Source of the DNA: a bacterium
Lineage (GTDB): Bacteria; Cyanobacteriota; Vampirovibrionia; Gastranaerophilales; UBA9971
Reading direction: 5' to 3'
Assembly: GCA_037147175.1 (NCBI GenBank)
Contig: JBAWVS010000004.1
Span: 1-64,000 of the forward strand
DNA: 64,000 nt
Numbering within the stretch: position 1 is the first letter of the stretch; the number at the start of each line of letters is the position of its first letter. A program made the position numbers and the translations under genes. The notes under the pieces are model-generated. The model was not told the origin of the DNA, did no database searches, and saw only the letters and a list, made by a program, of their open reading frames with translations. This document shows positions 46,812 to 55,591 of this stretch, piece by piece.

Positions 46812-47948
46812 TTACCACTTTGATTTATTATTTTTTTTCTCGGAAGAATTTTCTTTAGCCGCATCACCAACACCTTCTGTAAGACTTTTTGGTTCAGAAG
46901 CCACTATGTCTATAATATCAGGTTTTTTAGGATTTTCTGCCTCTATTTGCTTGTTAATTACAACAGTTTGTATCACTTGAATAACATTGCTCACTACCAT
47001 ATACAGCAAAACACCAGCTGGAATCGGAACAAATACAAACATACCCGTAACCATTATCGGCATCATCTTGCCCATACTGTCTTGCATTGCTTGTTGGGCA
47101 GGATCAGCAGGTACATTTTTCTTTCCTGATGTCATTACCTTCTGAGAAAGGAACATTGTGAGACCGAACAGAATAACAAGCACTAAAACGTCAGGATGAA
47201 AGACTGTTTTTGCCTTGACTGTCGAAACTTGGGCTACCAAAAGGCCGTCTCTCTTATTAAATGTTACATTCTCAATTTCCTTTGTTGCATTGTTTATTAT
47301 AGGAACTTGGGCTGTCTGAATTTTATCCATTTCACTAAATTTCAAATCCGTTATTTGATTTTCAAGATTTATTTTTAAGTCAACAGGTTCTCCCGGAATT
47401 ATATTTCCCTGAATTTCAACAGACTTATTAGGATCTTTAACTGCCACTTCCTGTTTTTTATTATTAATATAAACAGTGATAGTTTTTTCTGTTGAAAATG
47501 TATCATGTTCTTCTACACCAAATATCTTGTCTCCCACGACTCCGGCATGGCTTCTCATTGTAGAATCGAGCCTTTTAACGAATAAAAATGATGTTTTGCC
47601 TGCCATTTGTATAAATTGAGGACTCATAAGGGCAGAGTAAAGCATAATGAATATCGGCAGCTGAATCAACATCGGAAAACACCCTGCAAACGGATTAAAA
47701 CTGTGTTCTTTATAAAATTCCGCGATTTTTTTCTGCATCATTTGAGGATTGCTTTTGTATCTCTCCTGCAATTCTTTAAGTTTTGGAGCAAGCTGTTGAG
47801 TTTTTATCATTGAACGCTGCTGTGCAACACTCAGGGGCCACATTGCAAGCCTTATAATCACTGTCAAAAGAACTATAGCTAGACCGTAACTTCCTGCTAT
47901 ATCTGCAAGAGCTTTTAATATTTGTACTGTTAAAGCTGAAAAATCCAC
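46812..47948 (-). CDS. yidC: YidC/Oxa1 membrane protein insertase
   Basis: YidC inserts proteins into the inner membrane with or without Sec. The 378-residue protein has an N-terminal helix, the conserved LLTVIIRLAMWPLSVAQQRS region with its hydrophilic-groove arginine, FNPFAGCFPMLIQLPIFIMLY and the last helices around VTGMFVFVPIPAGVLLY. Between the third and fourth conserved parts (about residues 120-250) lies an extra beta-rich stretch, and there is no large N-terminal P1 domain. That arrangement is the cyanobacterial one rather than the enterobacterial one. mnmE follows at 10 bp; the yidD gene is separated by an opposite-strand gene. Confidence 0.95.
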   Translation of the reverse strand: MDFSALTVQILKALADIAGSYGLAIVLLTVIIRLAMWPLSVAQQRSMIKTQQLAPKLKELQERYKSNPQMMQKKIAEFYKEHSFNPFAGCFPMLIQLPIFIMLYSALMSPQFIQMAGKTSFLFVKRLDSTMRSHAGVVGDKIFGVEEHDTFSTEKTITVYINNKKQEVAVKDPNKSVEIQGNIIPGEPVDLKINLENQITDLKFSEMDKIQTAQVPIINNATKEIENVTFNKRDGLLVAQVSTVKAKTVFHPDVLVLVILFGLTMFLSQKVMTSGKKNVPADPAQQAMQDSMGKMMPIMVTGMFVFVPIPAGVLLYMVVSNVIQVIQTVVINKQIEAENPKKPDIIDIVASEPKSLTEGVGDAAKENSSEKKNNKSKW

Positions 47949-48158
47949 TATATTAACCTCACTTCACGAATCTTCTTTTTGTTTATTTTTTTATAATCCC
48001 ATAAAAAAAATTTTTATCCTACGCGTTTATTTAATATTGTAGCTTATTTATGTAAAGTTTTGTAAACAACACAGGGGGAAACTGTCAATTTCCCTTTTTT
48101 AGAGACCTTATAACATCTGGATTCAAAAATTATTTAAAGAAAAATAGAGTGAAAAACG

Positions 48159-48470
48159 ATGCAAAATATTTCATTTAAAGGTGTTGTTAGAATCCCTACA
48201 CCTAATAGTCAAAACGATTCTAAAATACAATCTGCTTATTATGACGCAATTAATCATCCAAACCTCGGATGTATGGAAATAAAAAAGAATGAAATTGTTG
48301 TGCGTTTTTATGAAGACAGTGTAAAAGATGGAAAAGAAAAAAAATTCTTGGACGAGTTAAATAAAATAGGGGTGGATTATTGTCATTTAAAAAATGATGC
48401 GTTGAAATATAAAGATGGAATATATCCTGAAGCAGAGCAATTTGAAAAAGCAAATATATGGACTGCTTAA
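48159..48470 (+). CDS. Small protein with N-terminal NISFKG motif, hypothetical
   Basis: 103 residues starting MQNISFKGVVRIPTP, with GAGTG about 7 nt before the ATG. The remainder is soluble, mixed alpha/beta and charged, with no known motif. It sits on the plus strand between yidC and yidD, which are minus-strand and normally adjacent, so it looks like a later insertion. The N-terminal ISFKG pattern resembles openings of other unknown proteins in this window (for example near 58847) and may be a lineage-specific tag. Function unknown. Confidence 0.65.
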   Translation: MQNISFKGVVRIPTPNSQNDSKIQSAYYDAINHPNLGCMEIKKNEIVVRFYEDSVKDGKEKKFLDELNKIGVDYCHLKNDALKYKDGIYPEAEQFEKANIWTA

Positions 48471-48498
48471 AATATTTTTGATTTTAACAAAACAGCTT

Positions 48499-48705
48499 CT
48501 AAGGAACAGGGTCATATCCGCCAGGATTAAACGGATGGCATCTTACAATTCTTTTAATCCCCAAAAAAATTCCTTTTAACAGTCCGTATTTTAATATTGA
48601 CTGTTTTGTATATTCCGAGCATGTCGGGTAAAACCGACAATTTTTCGGAAAAAATCCTGATATTCTCTGATATATTTTTATAAGTAAAATTGCTATTCTT
48701 TTCAT
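48499..48705 (-). CDS. yidD: Membrane protein insertion efficiency factor YidD
   Basis: YidD assists YidC-dependent insertion. The 68-residue form from ATG 48705 begins [20 protein letters not shown] and has the diagnostic three-cysteine core [11 protein letters not shown] and [17 protein letters not shown]. An upstream ATG at 48762 would add 19 residues that lie on repeat flank and lack the family pattern, so I use the shorter start. The usual direct link rnpA-yidD-yidC is interrupted here by a repeat on one side and an opposite gene on the other. Confidence 0.95.
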   Translation of the reverse strand: MKRIAILLIKIYQRISGFFPKNCRFYPTCSEYTKQSILKYGLLKGIFLGIKRIVRCHPFNPGGYDPVP

Positions 48706-48746
48706 GTTTTTCTTTTTTTTATTACTTAATGACTTGAATTGCTGAA

Positions 48747-48860
48747 TAAATTTTCGCGTCATTGCGAGGAGAGGCTTTAGACTCGACGCGGCAATCCATT
48801 TTGTTTTTTATAGATTGCTTCGCTACACTCGCAATAACGATTTTGACGATTTAGTAATTC
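48747..48860 (-). repeat. Full copy of palindromic repeat family A, opposite orientation (114 bp)
   Basis: Same 114-bp unit as 40419-40532 on the other strand: GTCATTGCGAG (48759-48769) at one end and CTCGCAATAACGATTTTGACG at the other, with one base changed in the second inverted repeat. It separates rnpA from yidD. Confidence 0.85.
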
Positions 48861-48902
48861 CAGTTTAATAATATTATACAGTAAAAGCATTTTTTTATTT
48901 AT

Positions 48903-48947
48903 AAAAGAGGCTAATCGCCACTTAAATCAAGCGTTTAATCTCTTTTT
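48903..48947 (-). terminator. Probable terminator after rnpA
   Basis: AAAAGAG and CTCTTTT arms enclose a longer imperfect stem (ATTAAACGC with GCGATTAGC). It starts about 14 bp beyond the rnpA stop, suggesting that yidD is not on the rpmH-rnpA transcript. Confidence 0.5.
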
Positions 48948-48960
48948 ACATAAAGATACC

Positions 48961-49350
48961 TTATAAATTAAATCTTTTAGCAGCTTTTTTAAAACAATCT
49001 ATAACACCGGCATGCACTTGATTATAATCCGCTTCAAGAATAGGAATACGCGCTAGAAAAATCAAAAATTCATAATTTTTCAACAAAAATTCATCGGTTT
49101 TTCTGATATTTCTATAAGTTTCACGCATAAGCCTTTTAGCTCTATTTCTTTTAACGGCTCTCTTATGAACTTTTTTGCCTACAACAAAACCTACTTTTGT
49201 CGGGATAGACGGATCTGCCTTTTTTCTTCCCACATATAAAATAAGCAGAGGATTTGCAACTGACCTTTTCAGGTTGTAAATAGTTGAAAATTCTCTGCTT
49301 GTTTTTAATCTTTCATCTTTTGGCAGCACTATTTTTATACCGATTATCAT
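48961..49350 (-). CDS. rnpA: Ribonuclease P protein component
   Basis: RnpA binds the RNase P RNA to mature tRNA 5' ends. The 129-residue protein opens near LPKDERLKTSREFSTIY, then has VGFVVGKKVHKRAVKRNRAK with the RNR basic motif. Family length is typical. The ATG at 49350 is used although its ribosome site is poor; internal GTG at about 49329 would place the start right before the conserved LPK. It follows rpmH by 86 bp on the same strand. Confidence 0.95.
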   Translation of the reverse strand: MIIGIKIVLPKDERLKTSREFSTIYNLKRSVANPLLILYVGRKKADPSIPTKVGFVVGKKVHKRAVKRNRAKRLMRETYRNIRKTDEFLLKNYEFLIFLARIPILEADYNQVHAGVIDCFKKAAKRFNL

Positions 49351-49436
49351 TCCTGGTTTAGATTTCTGTTTTCGGGACGGAACTATATTTTTTTACAAAT
49401 CTTCAATATTTTCCCGAGAACAAACTCAAATAAGGA

Positions 49437-49592
49437 CTAAGCCCTTTTTTTAAGCTGAATACCAAGTTTATGACGACCTCTTCTTCTTCTTGATTTAATA
49501 ACATTTCTGCCTTCAGAAGAACTCATTCTTATTAAAAAGCCGCTTACGCGCTGTCTTTTTCTTTTTGTACCTTCAAGTGTACGTTTACTCAT
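49437..49592 (-). CDS. rpmH: 50S ribosomal protein L34
   Basis: The 51-residue reading frame starts [20 protein letters not shown] and ends [11 protein letters not shown], with the basic [14 protein letters not shown] block between. This is the L34 family; TKRTLxGTxRKxxRxSGF is also the cyanobacterial form. It is followed by rnpA as in most bacteria. dnaA does not lie upstream; a divergent proC does, so the origin is not visibly here. Confidence 0.96.
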   Translation of the reverse strand: MSKRTLEGTKRKRQRVSGFLIRMSSSEGRNVIKSRRRRGRHKLGIQLKKRA

Positions 49593-49776
49593 TGCTAATT
49601 GCTCCTTATATATTTTAATATTGTTAATTTTTCAATCGTAAATTCATTTAATCATGATAATAAAAAATAATAAAGATTAATTTACAAAGTTTACAGCGAC
49701 TTTAAAATTAGTTATAAAATAAGTAGAATTATTTGAATTTAGAAATGATGCATAATTTATAAAAAAGGAGATTTTC

Positions 49777-50592
49777 ATGGCAATTAATAAAAAAATAGGC
49801 TTCATTGGCGCAGGAACAATGGCAAAAGCAATAATAAAAGGTTTATTAAATTCCGGAGCTGTCCCTTCAGAAAACATTATGGCTTCCGAAGTTTCTGAAG
49901 AATTGGCTAAACAAGCTTCTGCTGTTCTTGGAATCAATGTTATTACCGACAACAAAGAAGTTACAAAAAATTCTGACATAGTATTCCTATGTATAAAGCC
50001 TTATGGAGTTATAGAATCCGTTTTATACGAAATAAAAGACTTTATTACCCCTGAGAAACTTGTTGTTTCAATAGCAGCAGGCGTAAGCACTGATTTTATT
50101 GAAGACACACTGAGCCGTAAAACTCATGTAATCAGAGTAATGCCAAACACTCCCGCAGTTGTCAACGAAGGAATGTCTGCAATCGCTAAAGGTCGTCATG
50201 CAACTGATGAACAGGCTGATTTAGTGCTTGAATTATTTAAAAGCATTGGAAGAGCCATCAGAGTGCCTGAGAGGCTTATTAATACCGTAACCGGCATTAG
50301 CGGCAGCGGTCCTGCTTTTATTTTTCTGATAATAGAGGCTCTTGCTGACGGTGGAGTCAGACTTGGATTGACAAAACAGGCAGCCCTAGAACTTGCAGCC
50401 CAAACATGTTTAGGTGCTGCAAAAATGGTTCTTGAAACAGGCAAACATCCCTCTGTACTCAAAGACGAAGTTACAACACCTGGCGGCTGTACAATAGCAG
50501 GCTTGTTGGTAATGGAAGAGGAAAAAGTAAGAGCAGCCATGTCCAAAACTGTTATAGAAACTGCTCATGCCGCTTCTGGTTTGGGAAAATAA
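49777..50592 (+). CDS. proC: Pyrroline-5-carboxylate reductase
   Basis: ProC reduces pyrroline-5-carboxylate to proline with NAD(P)H. The 271-residue protein has the Rossmann start KIGFIGAGTMAKAIIKGLL, RVMPNTPAVVNEGMSAI near residue 120 and the C-terminal signature TPGGCTIAGL. AAAGGAG precedes the ATG. A Xer-type recombinase gene follows 33 bp later on the same strand. Confidence 0.97.
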   Translation: MAINKKIGFIGAGTMAKAIIKGLLNSGAVPSENIMASEVSEELAKQASAVLGINVITDNKEVTKNSDIVFLCIKPYGVIESVLYEIKDFITPEKLVVSIAAGVSTDFIEDTLSRKTHVIRVMPNTPAVVNEGMSAIAKGRHATDEQADLVLELFKSIGRAIRVPERLINTVTGISGSGPAFIFLIIEALADGGVRLGLTKQAALELAAQTCLGAAKMVLETGKHPSVLKDEVTTPGGCTIAGLLVMEEEKVRAAMSKTVIETAHAASGLGK

Positions 50593-50625
50593 GATAATTG
50601 AAAACAACTTACAAAAAGGTCTTTC

Positions 50626-51540
50626 ATGGAAGTATTCAAAGAAAATTCGGAAAACACAACTGATTTAAACACTTTTTATGAGTTTCTTTCCGAATACATA
50701 GAATATTTGTTTATAGAAAGAGGTCTTTCTCCTAATACAGAACAAGCTTACAGGAGAGATTTAACTTTTTTTATCGATTTTCTGGAACAAAACAGCATTC
50801 ATTGTTTTGAAAAATTGACACGTTCTATAATAAACGCTTATATCAGGGAAATGAAGCAAAATAAGCTCTCTGCTACGAGCATAACGAGAAAAATTGCTTC
50901 TCTTAGGGGCTGGTTCAAATGGATGACAGCCAATGAACTAATTGAACACGATCCCACTCTCAGTATAGAGCAGCCAAAACTCGAGAGAAGGTTGCCTAAA
51001 GTTCTGACTACAGGAGAAATGGAGAATATTTTATCCCAGCCGCTGTCTTTTCGTGATAAAGCAATTATAGAGCTTCTTTATGCGGCAGGATTGCGGGTTT
51101 CTGAACTGGTAAATCTCGACATAGGAAACATAAGTCTAGACGGCGGATATGTCAGGTGTTTCGGGAAGGGTTCAAAAGAAAGACTCGTGCCTGTAGGAGA
51201 AGAAGCAAAACTTAAAATTAAAAATTATCTAAAAGAAAGAGATTTTGTTCTTAGGAAAATCAAGAAAAAAACTGAAGTTTTGTTTGTTTCGGAAAAAGGG
51301 GAGCGAATTTCGAGGCAAGATGTTTATTTGCTGGTTAAAAATCTTGGGAAAGTTGTAAACAAGCACATAACTCCTCATACGATAAGGCACAGTTTCGCCA
51401 CCCACCTGCTTGAAAATGGAGCTGACTTAAGAATTGTTCAAGAATTACTGGGGCATTGCGATGTTTCAACAACACAACTGTACACCCATATAAGCAAAAA
51501 ACGCCTTAAAGACGTTTATTTTGCTATTAATAATGATTAA
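50626..51540 (+). CDS. XerC/XerD-type tyrosine recombinase
   Basis: The 304-residue protein has the SAM-like N-terminal domain ([21 protein letters not shown]) and the full catalytic set: R157 in [10 protein letters not shown]181 in [12 protein letters not shown]251 and R254 in [15 protein letters not shown]277 in [11 protein letters not shown] and nucleophile Y286. Length and motif spacing are those of the housekeeping Xer proteins that resolve chromosome dimers, not of phage integrases. Whether it is XerC, XerD or a single Xer cannot be told here. I looked for a dif site close by and did not find one. Confidence 0.92.
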   Translation: MEVFKENSENTTDLNTFYEFLSEYIEYLFIERGLSPNTEQAYRRDLTFFIDFLEQNSIHCFEKLTRSIINAYIREMKQNKLSATSITRKIASLRGWFKWMTANELIEHDPTLSIEQPKLERRLPKVLTTGEMENILSQPLSFRDKAIIELLYAAGLRVSELVNLDIGNISLDGGYVRCFGKGSKERLVPVGEEAKLKIKNYLKERDFVLRKIKKKTEVLFVSEKGERISRQDVYLLVKNLGKVVNKHITPHTIRHSFATHLLENGADLRIVQELLGHCDVSTTQLYTHISKKRLKDVYFAINND

Positions 51541-51551
51541 ATAAAATATTA

Positions 51552-52601
51552 TTAACCCTGCGAAATCTTAAAAACAACATAAATCAGGTAAATAATATAA
51601 AACAATCCGCCTGTCATAAGTGCTGACGGCTGCAAAACTCCTTTGTTGCGGATGATATTGAGATAAACAACCCCTACAGAAAGATAAACAACTATCACAT
51701 TTGCAAGAGCATCCATACTTAATACCCAAGGAGTAAGCGATAACCCAACCGCTGTAGGGATACAACTCTGAAAAACCATTGCTCCCGTTATGTTTCCTAA
51801 GGCAAGTGTATCTTTTTTTGCTCTTATCCAAATTACGCTGTTGAATTTTTCAGGAAGTTCGGTTGCAATCGGTGTAATGATAAGACTTAAGATAAGCGGA
51901 TTTATTTTGAAAAAAGTAGACAAAAACTCTATTTGCCCAACAAATACATGAGCAAGAAGAATTATGCCGACAAGAGAGAGCAATAATTGAAACAAAATAA
52001 AAGGTAGCTGCAAAGCCTCAGGCGGTTCTATATATTTTGTAAGGTAAAGGGCTGCAAGTTCTTCCTGTCCGCCTTCTTGCTCTTTACTTGCTGTTTGGAT
52101 TGTTTTTACAACATATACCAGATAAATCAGCAATAAAAGACCTGCCATAACTAATTTTAAAGGTTTAAACGGAATGAAAGAACTTAAAATAGAAATTGTA
52201 TAGGCAAGTGCAAAATAATGAAGATCCCTAAACATAACAACTGTATTGACAGGCATTTCTTTAGTACGTCTTCCTGCCTTTGTAAAGATTATTACAGCAA
52301 GCCCTGTTACGAAAAAGGCAAGTGTACCGAGTAAAAATGGCGCACCAAGTATTGCTCCTATCCCTATTTCTTGGGCTTTTTCCATATTTGTCCCTGCAAT
52401 ATAAGCCCCTATTATTGCAACAAGTGGAACTATTGTTTCAGGGAGAGCCGTTCCGACAGCAGCAAGTACACTTCCTACAGCGCCTTCAGATAAATTCAAT
52501 TCTTCGCCCAGATGCTCCACTGCATTCGTAAAAACCACACAGGCAAGCACTATCAGCGCTAAAATAATTAATATTGATACAAATGATAAAAAAACTTCCA
52601 T
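51552..52601 (-). CDS. Sodium/calcium exchanger family membrane transporter
   Basis: About ten membrane helices in 349 residues with the two CaCA alpha repeats: GSVLAAVGTALPETIVPLVA (about 43-62) and LSLIITPIATELPEKFNSVI (about 238-257), each holding the acidic ion-binding residue in its TALPE or TELPE core. The hydrophilic loop in the middle (about residues 165-190) is short. Such proteins exchange Ca2+ or other cations for Na+ or H+. The ions cannot be decided from this. Convergent with the Xer gene, 11 bp away. Confidence 0.9.
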   Translation of the reverse strand: MEVFLSFVSILIILALIVLACVVFTNAVEHLGEELNLSEGAVGSVLAAVGTALPETIVPLVAIIGAYIAGTNMEKAQEIGIGAILGAPFLLGTLAFFVTGLAVIIFTKAGRRTKEMPVNTVVMFRDLHYFALAYTISILSSFIPFKPLKLVMAGLLLLIYLVYVVKTIQTASKEQEGGQEELAALYLTKYIEPPEALQLPFILFQLLLSLVGIILLAHVFVGQIEFLSTFFKINPLILSLIITPIATELPEKFNSVIWIRAKKDTLALGNITGAMVFQSCIPTAVGLSLTPWVLSMDALANVIVVYLSVGVVYLNIIRNKGVLQPSALMTGGLFYIIYLIYVVFKISQG

Positions 52602-52741
52602 AATTCACTCTTCTTTTTTAATTTATTTCAGATTAGTTATGATTATGCTACAATTTTGAGGTAAACGCAAAAAATTTATTGCGAAGTGGCAGTTATATTT
52701 TTTTAAAATTAAAACCAGCCTAATAAAAAGAAATTTAATTG

Positions 52742-53734
52742 ATGATGAATACAGTTCAAAAAGTAGCGGAAAGCATTAAAAAAGCAAAAACTGTTATAAT
52801 TTTCCACCATGTCGCTCCTGACGGAGATGGACTTGGTTCTGCACTTGCTCTAAGAGAAATGATAAGCCAGCTTGGCAATGTGAGTAAACTGGACGCTGTT
52901 ATTACAGGGAAAATCCCTGACTTATACAGATTTTTGCCCGGTATAGAATATTTAAAAAAATCAAATGATACCGAGCTGCATCAGAGCTATGATCTCGCAA
53001 TCACGGTTGATTGCGCATGCAAAGACAGGTTAGGAGACGCTACTGAGTTATTTAACAACGCCAGAAACACAATAAATATAGATCATCACATAAGCAACGA
53101 AGGTTTTGCCGATATTGACTGGATAAACCCTATAGCATCGGCTACAGGTGAAGTTTTATTCGGATTAATTGAACCTCTTGGCGTTAAGTTGACACAAAAT
53201 ATTGCTATTGACCTCTATACAGCCATATTGACAGATACCGGCGGGTTTAAATTCGAAAATACAAAGCCGGAAACATTTAAAATTTGCGCTGAATTGCTTG
53301 AAGCAGGAGCCAATCCGGTTAATATTTACGAAAAATGCTATGAATCAAAGCCTCTTGCCATGGTTCAACTTCATGCAAGGGCTATTGATAACGCAGTTTA
53401 TATCGAAAACAATGAAATAGTATACACCACCATAACAAGAAAGCTTCTTGAAGAGATAAATGCAAGTGATGAGTACATAGATGGGATTACAGAAGCATTA
53501 AGACAGATTAATTCGGTAAAAATGGCGCTTGTGTTTAAGGAAACCATTAAAGGCTCAACTAAGGTAAGCTTTAGAAGTAACGGCATAGATGTTTGCGAAA
53601 TAGCAAGCTTCTTTGGCGGAGGCGGTCATAAGCTTGCAGCAGGATGTTTGCTGGAAAAAAACCTTAACGAAGCGGTAAATGATGTCATTAAAACTGTTCG
53701 AAAACAGGTTATAAAAGCTAAAATACACGTTTAA
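52742..53734 (+). CDS. nrnA: Bifunctional oligoribonuclease/PAP phosphatase NrnA (DHH/DHHA1)
   Basis: NrnA degrades short RNA oligonucleotides and 3'-phosphoadenosine 5'-phosphate. The 330-residue protein has IFHHVAPDGDGLGSALAL, the Mn-binding DHH in TINIDHHISNEGF, DTGGFKFENT and the DHHA1 end GGGGHKLAAGCLLE. The start is one of three closely spaced codons; I use ATG 52742, though the ribosome site is weak for all. Given the c-di-GMP genes nearby on this chromosome, a contribution to pGpG removal is possible but not specific. Confidence 0.93.
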   Translation: MMNTVQKVAESIKKAKTVIIFHHVAPDGDGLGSALALREMISQLGNVSKLDAVITGKIPDLYRFLPGIEYLKKSNDTELHQSYDLAITVDCACKDRLGDATELFNNARNTINIDHHISNEGFADIDWINPIASATGEVLFGLIEPLGVKLTQNIAIDLYTAILTDTGGFKFENTKPETFKICAELLEAGANPVNIYEKCYESKPLAMVQLHARAIDNAVYIENNEIVYTTITRKLLEEINASDEYIDGITEALRQINSVKMALVFKETIKGSTKVSFRSNGIDVCEIASFFGGGGHKLAAGCLLEKNLNEAVNDVIKTVRKQVIKAKIHV

Positions 53735-53748
53735 ATAAAAATTTTATA

Positions 53749-55026
53749 TTATTCCGATTCATTAAGGAATTCCCACTCTCTGGAGATGAATTTCCCGTTT
53801 TTTGATATCTGAATCCCTTTAATAAAAACATTATCAGGCTTCTCTTTATTCAAAATATCCTGATAATTCTCATCATCTGCCAGATTAAAAACTAAAAAAT
53901 CAGCGTCTTTGCTTTTTTGAAGAGAACCTGTTTTGTCGTCAATTTTTAATATACGCGCTGAATTCATTGTTAACATATCGATAATTTTGTGAAACTCGAG
54001 CGTTGTGTGCGCTTTAGCATACTTCGCCTCATTTAAAATACTTAAATCATAATTACTGAACCTGCTGTCCGTTCCTATACCTGTATTTTCAAGAATATTT
54101 TGAGGCAAATTGTTTAAATTCAAAGTTTTTTTATGAAGCAGAATATTACTTCTCGGACAGTGTGCAATTTTTACCCCGTAATTAACAAGTTTTTCCAGAG
54201 ATTTTTCGTCCAATTCCACACAATGAGCGGCTGTTAAATTTTCCTTAAATACCTCTAAAACTCCAAGATTTTCCAGATATTCAACAGGCGTTAAGTTGGG
54301 CTCATAAGGCTTCATGTTATTCCAATTAATCAGTTTATGTATTTTATCTATGCCTGATGGCATATTATTCAGCCAGTTAGTTTCATCATGTGATTCTGCA
54401 AGATGTGTATGAACCAAAACATTTTCCACTGCTGAAAATTTAGCTATTTCTTCCCATAAAAGCCTGTGGACATTATAAATAGAATGTGGTGAAATTCCGA
54501 TAGTAACATTTATTGAGGTTTTTTCTTTAATTTGTTTTTTGAGTTTTTCAATTTCTTTTTTACTGTTTTCCTCAGTATTTGAAAAAGTTTCCAGAAACAC
54601 AAAGCTTTTCAAGTCAATATTATTCAGGATATCTATAAAATATTCTTCCTGTGAAAGCTGGGCTATACAGGTACATCCCGACAAAACAGCTTCTCTTAAG
54701 CCATTTTTAAATGATTTTATTTTTCTTGATTCTGACCAGAAATAATATTGTTTCATCAAACTTATTATCCAGTCCGCAAAATTAATATTTTCAGACTCTT
54801 GTCCCTGTTTAAATATCGGTTTTAAGTCTGTATATTGCAAATGAGTATGCAAATTTATAAAGCCTGAAGTTATTACAGCGTTACCAAAGTCAATAATTTC
54901 TGAAGTTTCAGGAAGTTCATTGTTTTTAATTATGTCAAAAACTTTCCCATCTTTAACGGCAAGAATACTATCCTCGCAAACGGTTTCCCCTGAAGAGATT
55001 ATATATTTTGATTTGTAAAATTTCAC
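53749..55026 (-). CDS. Amidohydrolase, deaminase-like (aminofutalosine or MTA/SAH deaminase type)
   Basis: 425 residues of the metal-dependent amidohydrolase superfamily. Zinc ligands are seen in GFINLHTHLQYTD (H60, H62), the histidine in VLVHTHLAESHDE, AHCVELDEKS and the aspartate in GIGTDSRFSN. The stretch after the HxH motif (INFADWIISLMKQY) resembles aminodeoxyfutalosine deaminases of the alternative menaquinone route more than adenosine deaminases. Menaquinone use is not shown elsewhere in the window apart from a partial UbiD-type gene. It lies 38 bp after the dCMP deaminase gene on the same strand, so both encoded enzymes are likely made together. Confidence 0.85.
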   Translation of the reverse strand: MKFYKSKYIISSGETVCEDSILAVKDGKVFDIIKNNELPETSEIIDFGNAVITSGFINLHTHLQYTDLKPIFKQGQESENINFADWIISLMKQYYFWSESRKIKSFKNGLREAVLSGCTCIAQLSQEEYFIDILNNIDLKSFVFLETFSNTEENSKKEIEKLKKQIKEKTSINVTIGISPHSIYNVHRLLWEEIAKFSAVENVLVHTHLAESHDETNWLNNMPSGIDKIHKLINWNNMKPYEPNLTPVEYLENLGVLEVFKENLTAAHCVELDEKSLEKLVNYGVKIAHCPRSNILLHKKTLNLNNLPQNILENTGIGTDSRFSNYDLSILNEAKYAKAHTTLEFHKIIDMLTMNSARILKIDDKTGSLQKSKDADFLVFNLADDENYQDILNKEKPDNVFIKGIQISKNGKFISREWEFLNESE

Positions 55027-55064
55027 AATTTCAGGCTTTCTTTATCATTGCAAAAAGGCAAAGA

Positions 55065-55526
55065 TTAAATAGTTGTTATTTTTTGACTGTTGTTCAAATC
55101 ATATCGCAGGTCTTCAACTTTAAAATGAACAATTTTTGAGCTTTCATTTTTTTGGATATAAATATCGTTCAATCCTGCCTGAACTATAAATCTTTTGCAG
55201 AGAATACAAATCTGGTCATGCCCGTAAATATAAATTGTTCCATCCTGGCATGTTTTTTCTCCCGCCTGAATAATAGCATTTTGCTCGGCATGAATTGACT
55301 GGCATGTCTCATATCTGGTTCCGGAGGGAATGTTATTTTCTACACGATAGCATAATCCCTTTTCGAGGCAAGAAATTACTTTGCTTGGCGTACCATTATA
55401 GCCCGTGGATTTAATTTTATTATTTGTATCAACAATAACTGCACCGACTTGCGCTCTTATGCAACTTGAACGAGTTGATGCCTGTCTGGCAAAACCCATA
55501 AAATATTCTGTAAAACTTGGACGCAT
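55065..55526 (-). CDS. dCMP deaminase family protein
   Basis: dCMP deaminases convert dCMP to dUMP for thymidylate synthesis. The 153-residue protein has the zinc site H79-A-E81 in QSIHAEQNAI and C107-x2-C110 in DQICILCKRFIVQAG, where the usual Pro before the first Cys is Ile. RSSCIRAQVGAVIVD and GYNGTP are family marks, along with the ComEB-like SGTRYETCQS insertion. The fold is cytosolic and usually oligomeric, often allosterically controlled by dCTP. The Ile in place of Pro is mild and does not remove a metal ligand. Confidence 0.93.
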   Translation of the reverse strand: MRPSFTEYFMGFARQASTRSSCIRAQVGAVIVDTNNKIKSTGYNGTPSKVISCLEKGLCYRVENNIPSGTRYETCQSIHAEQNAIIQAGEKTCQDGTIYIYGHDQICILCKRFIVQAGLNDIYIQKNESSKIVHFKVEDLRYDLNNSQKITTI

Positions 55527-55591
55527 TTAATTTATACCTCCCATATACCTGTTTTGATTTTCTATAACAGTATAACATTTGAAACTATAAA

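Noticed and set aside
48706-48762. Longer N-terminus of YidD
   Set aside because: The added 19 residues lie on repeat flank and do not match the family; the inner ATG gives the normal start.
50626-51540. Phage integrase with nearby att sites
   Set aside because: Length and motifs fit housekeeping Xer proteins and no phage genes, tRNA or direct repeats are nearby.
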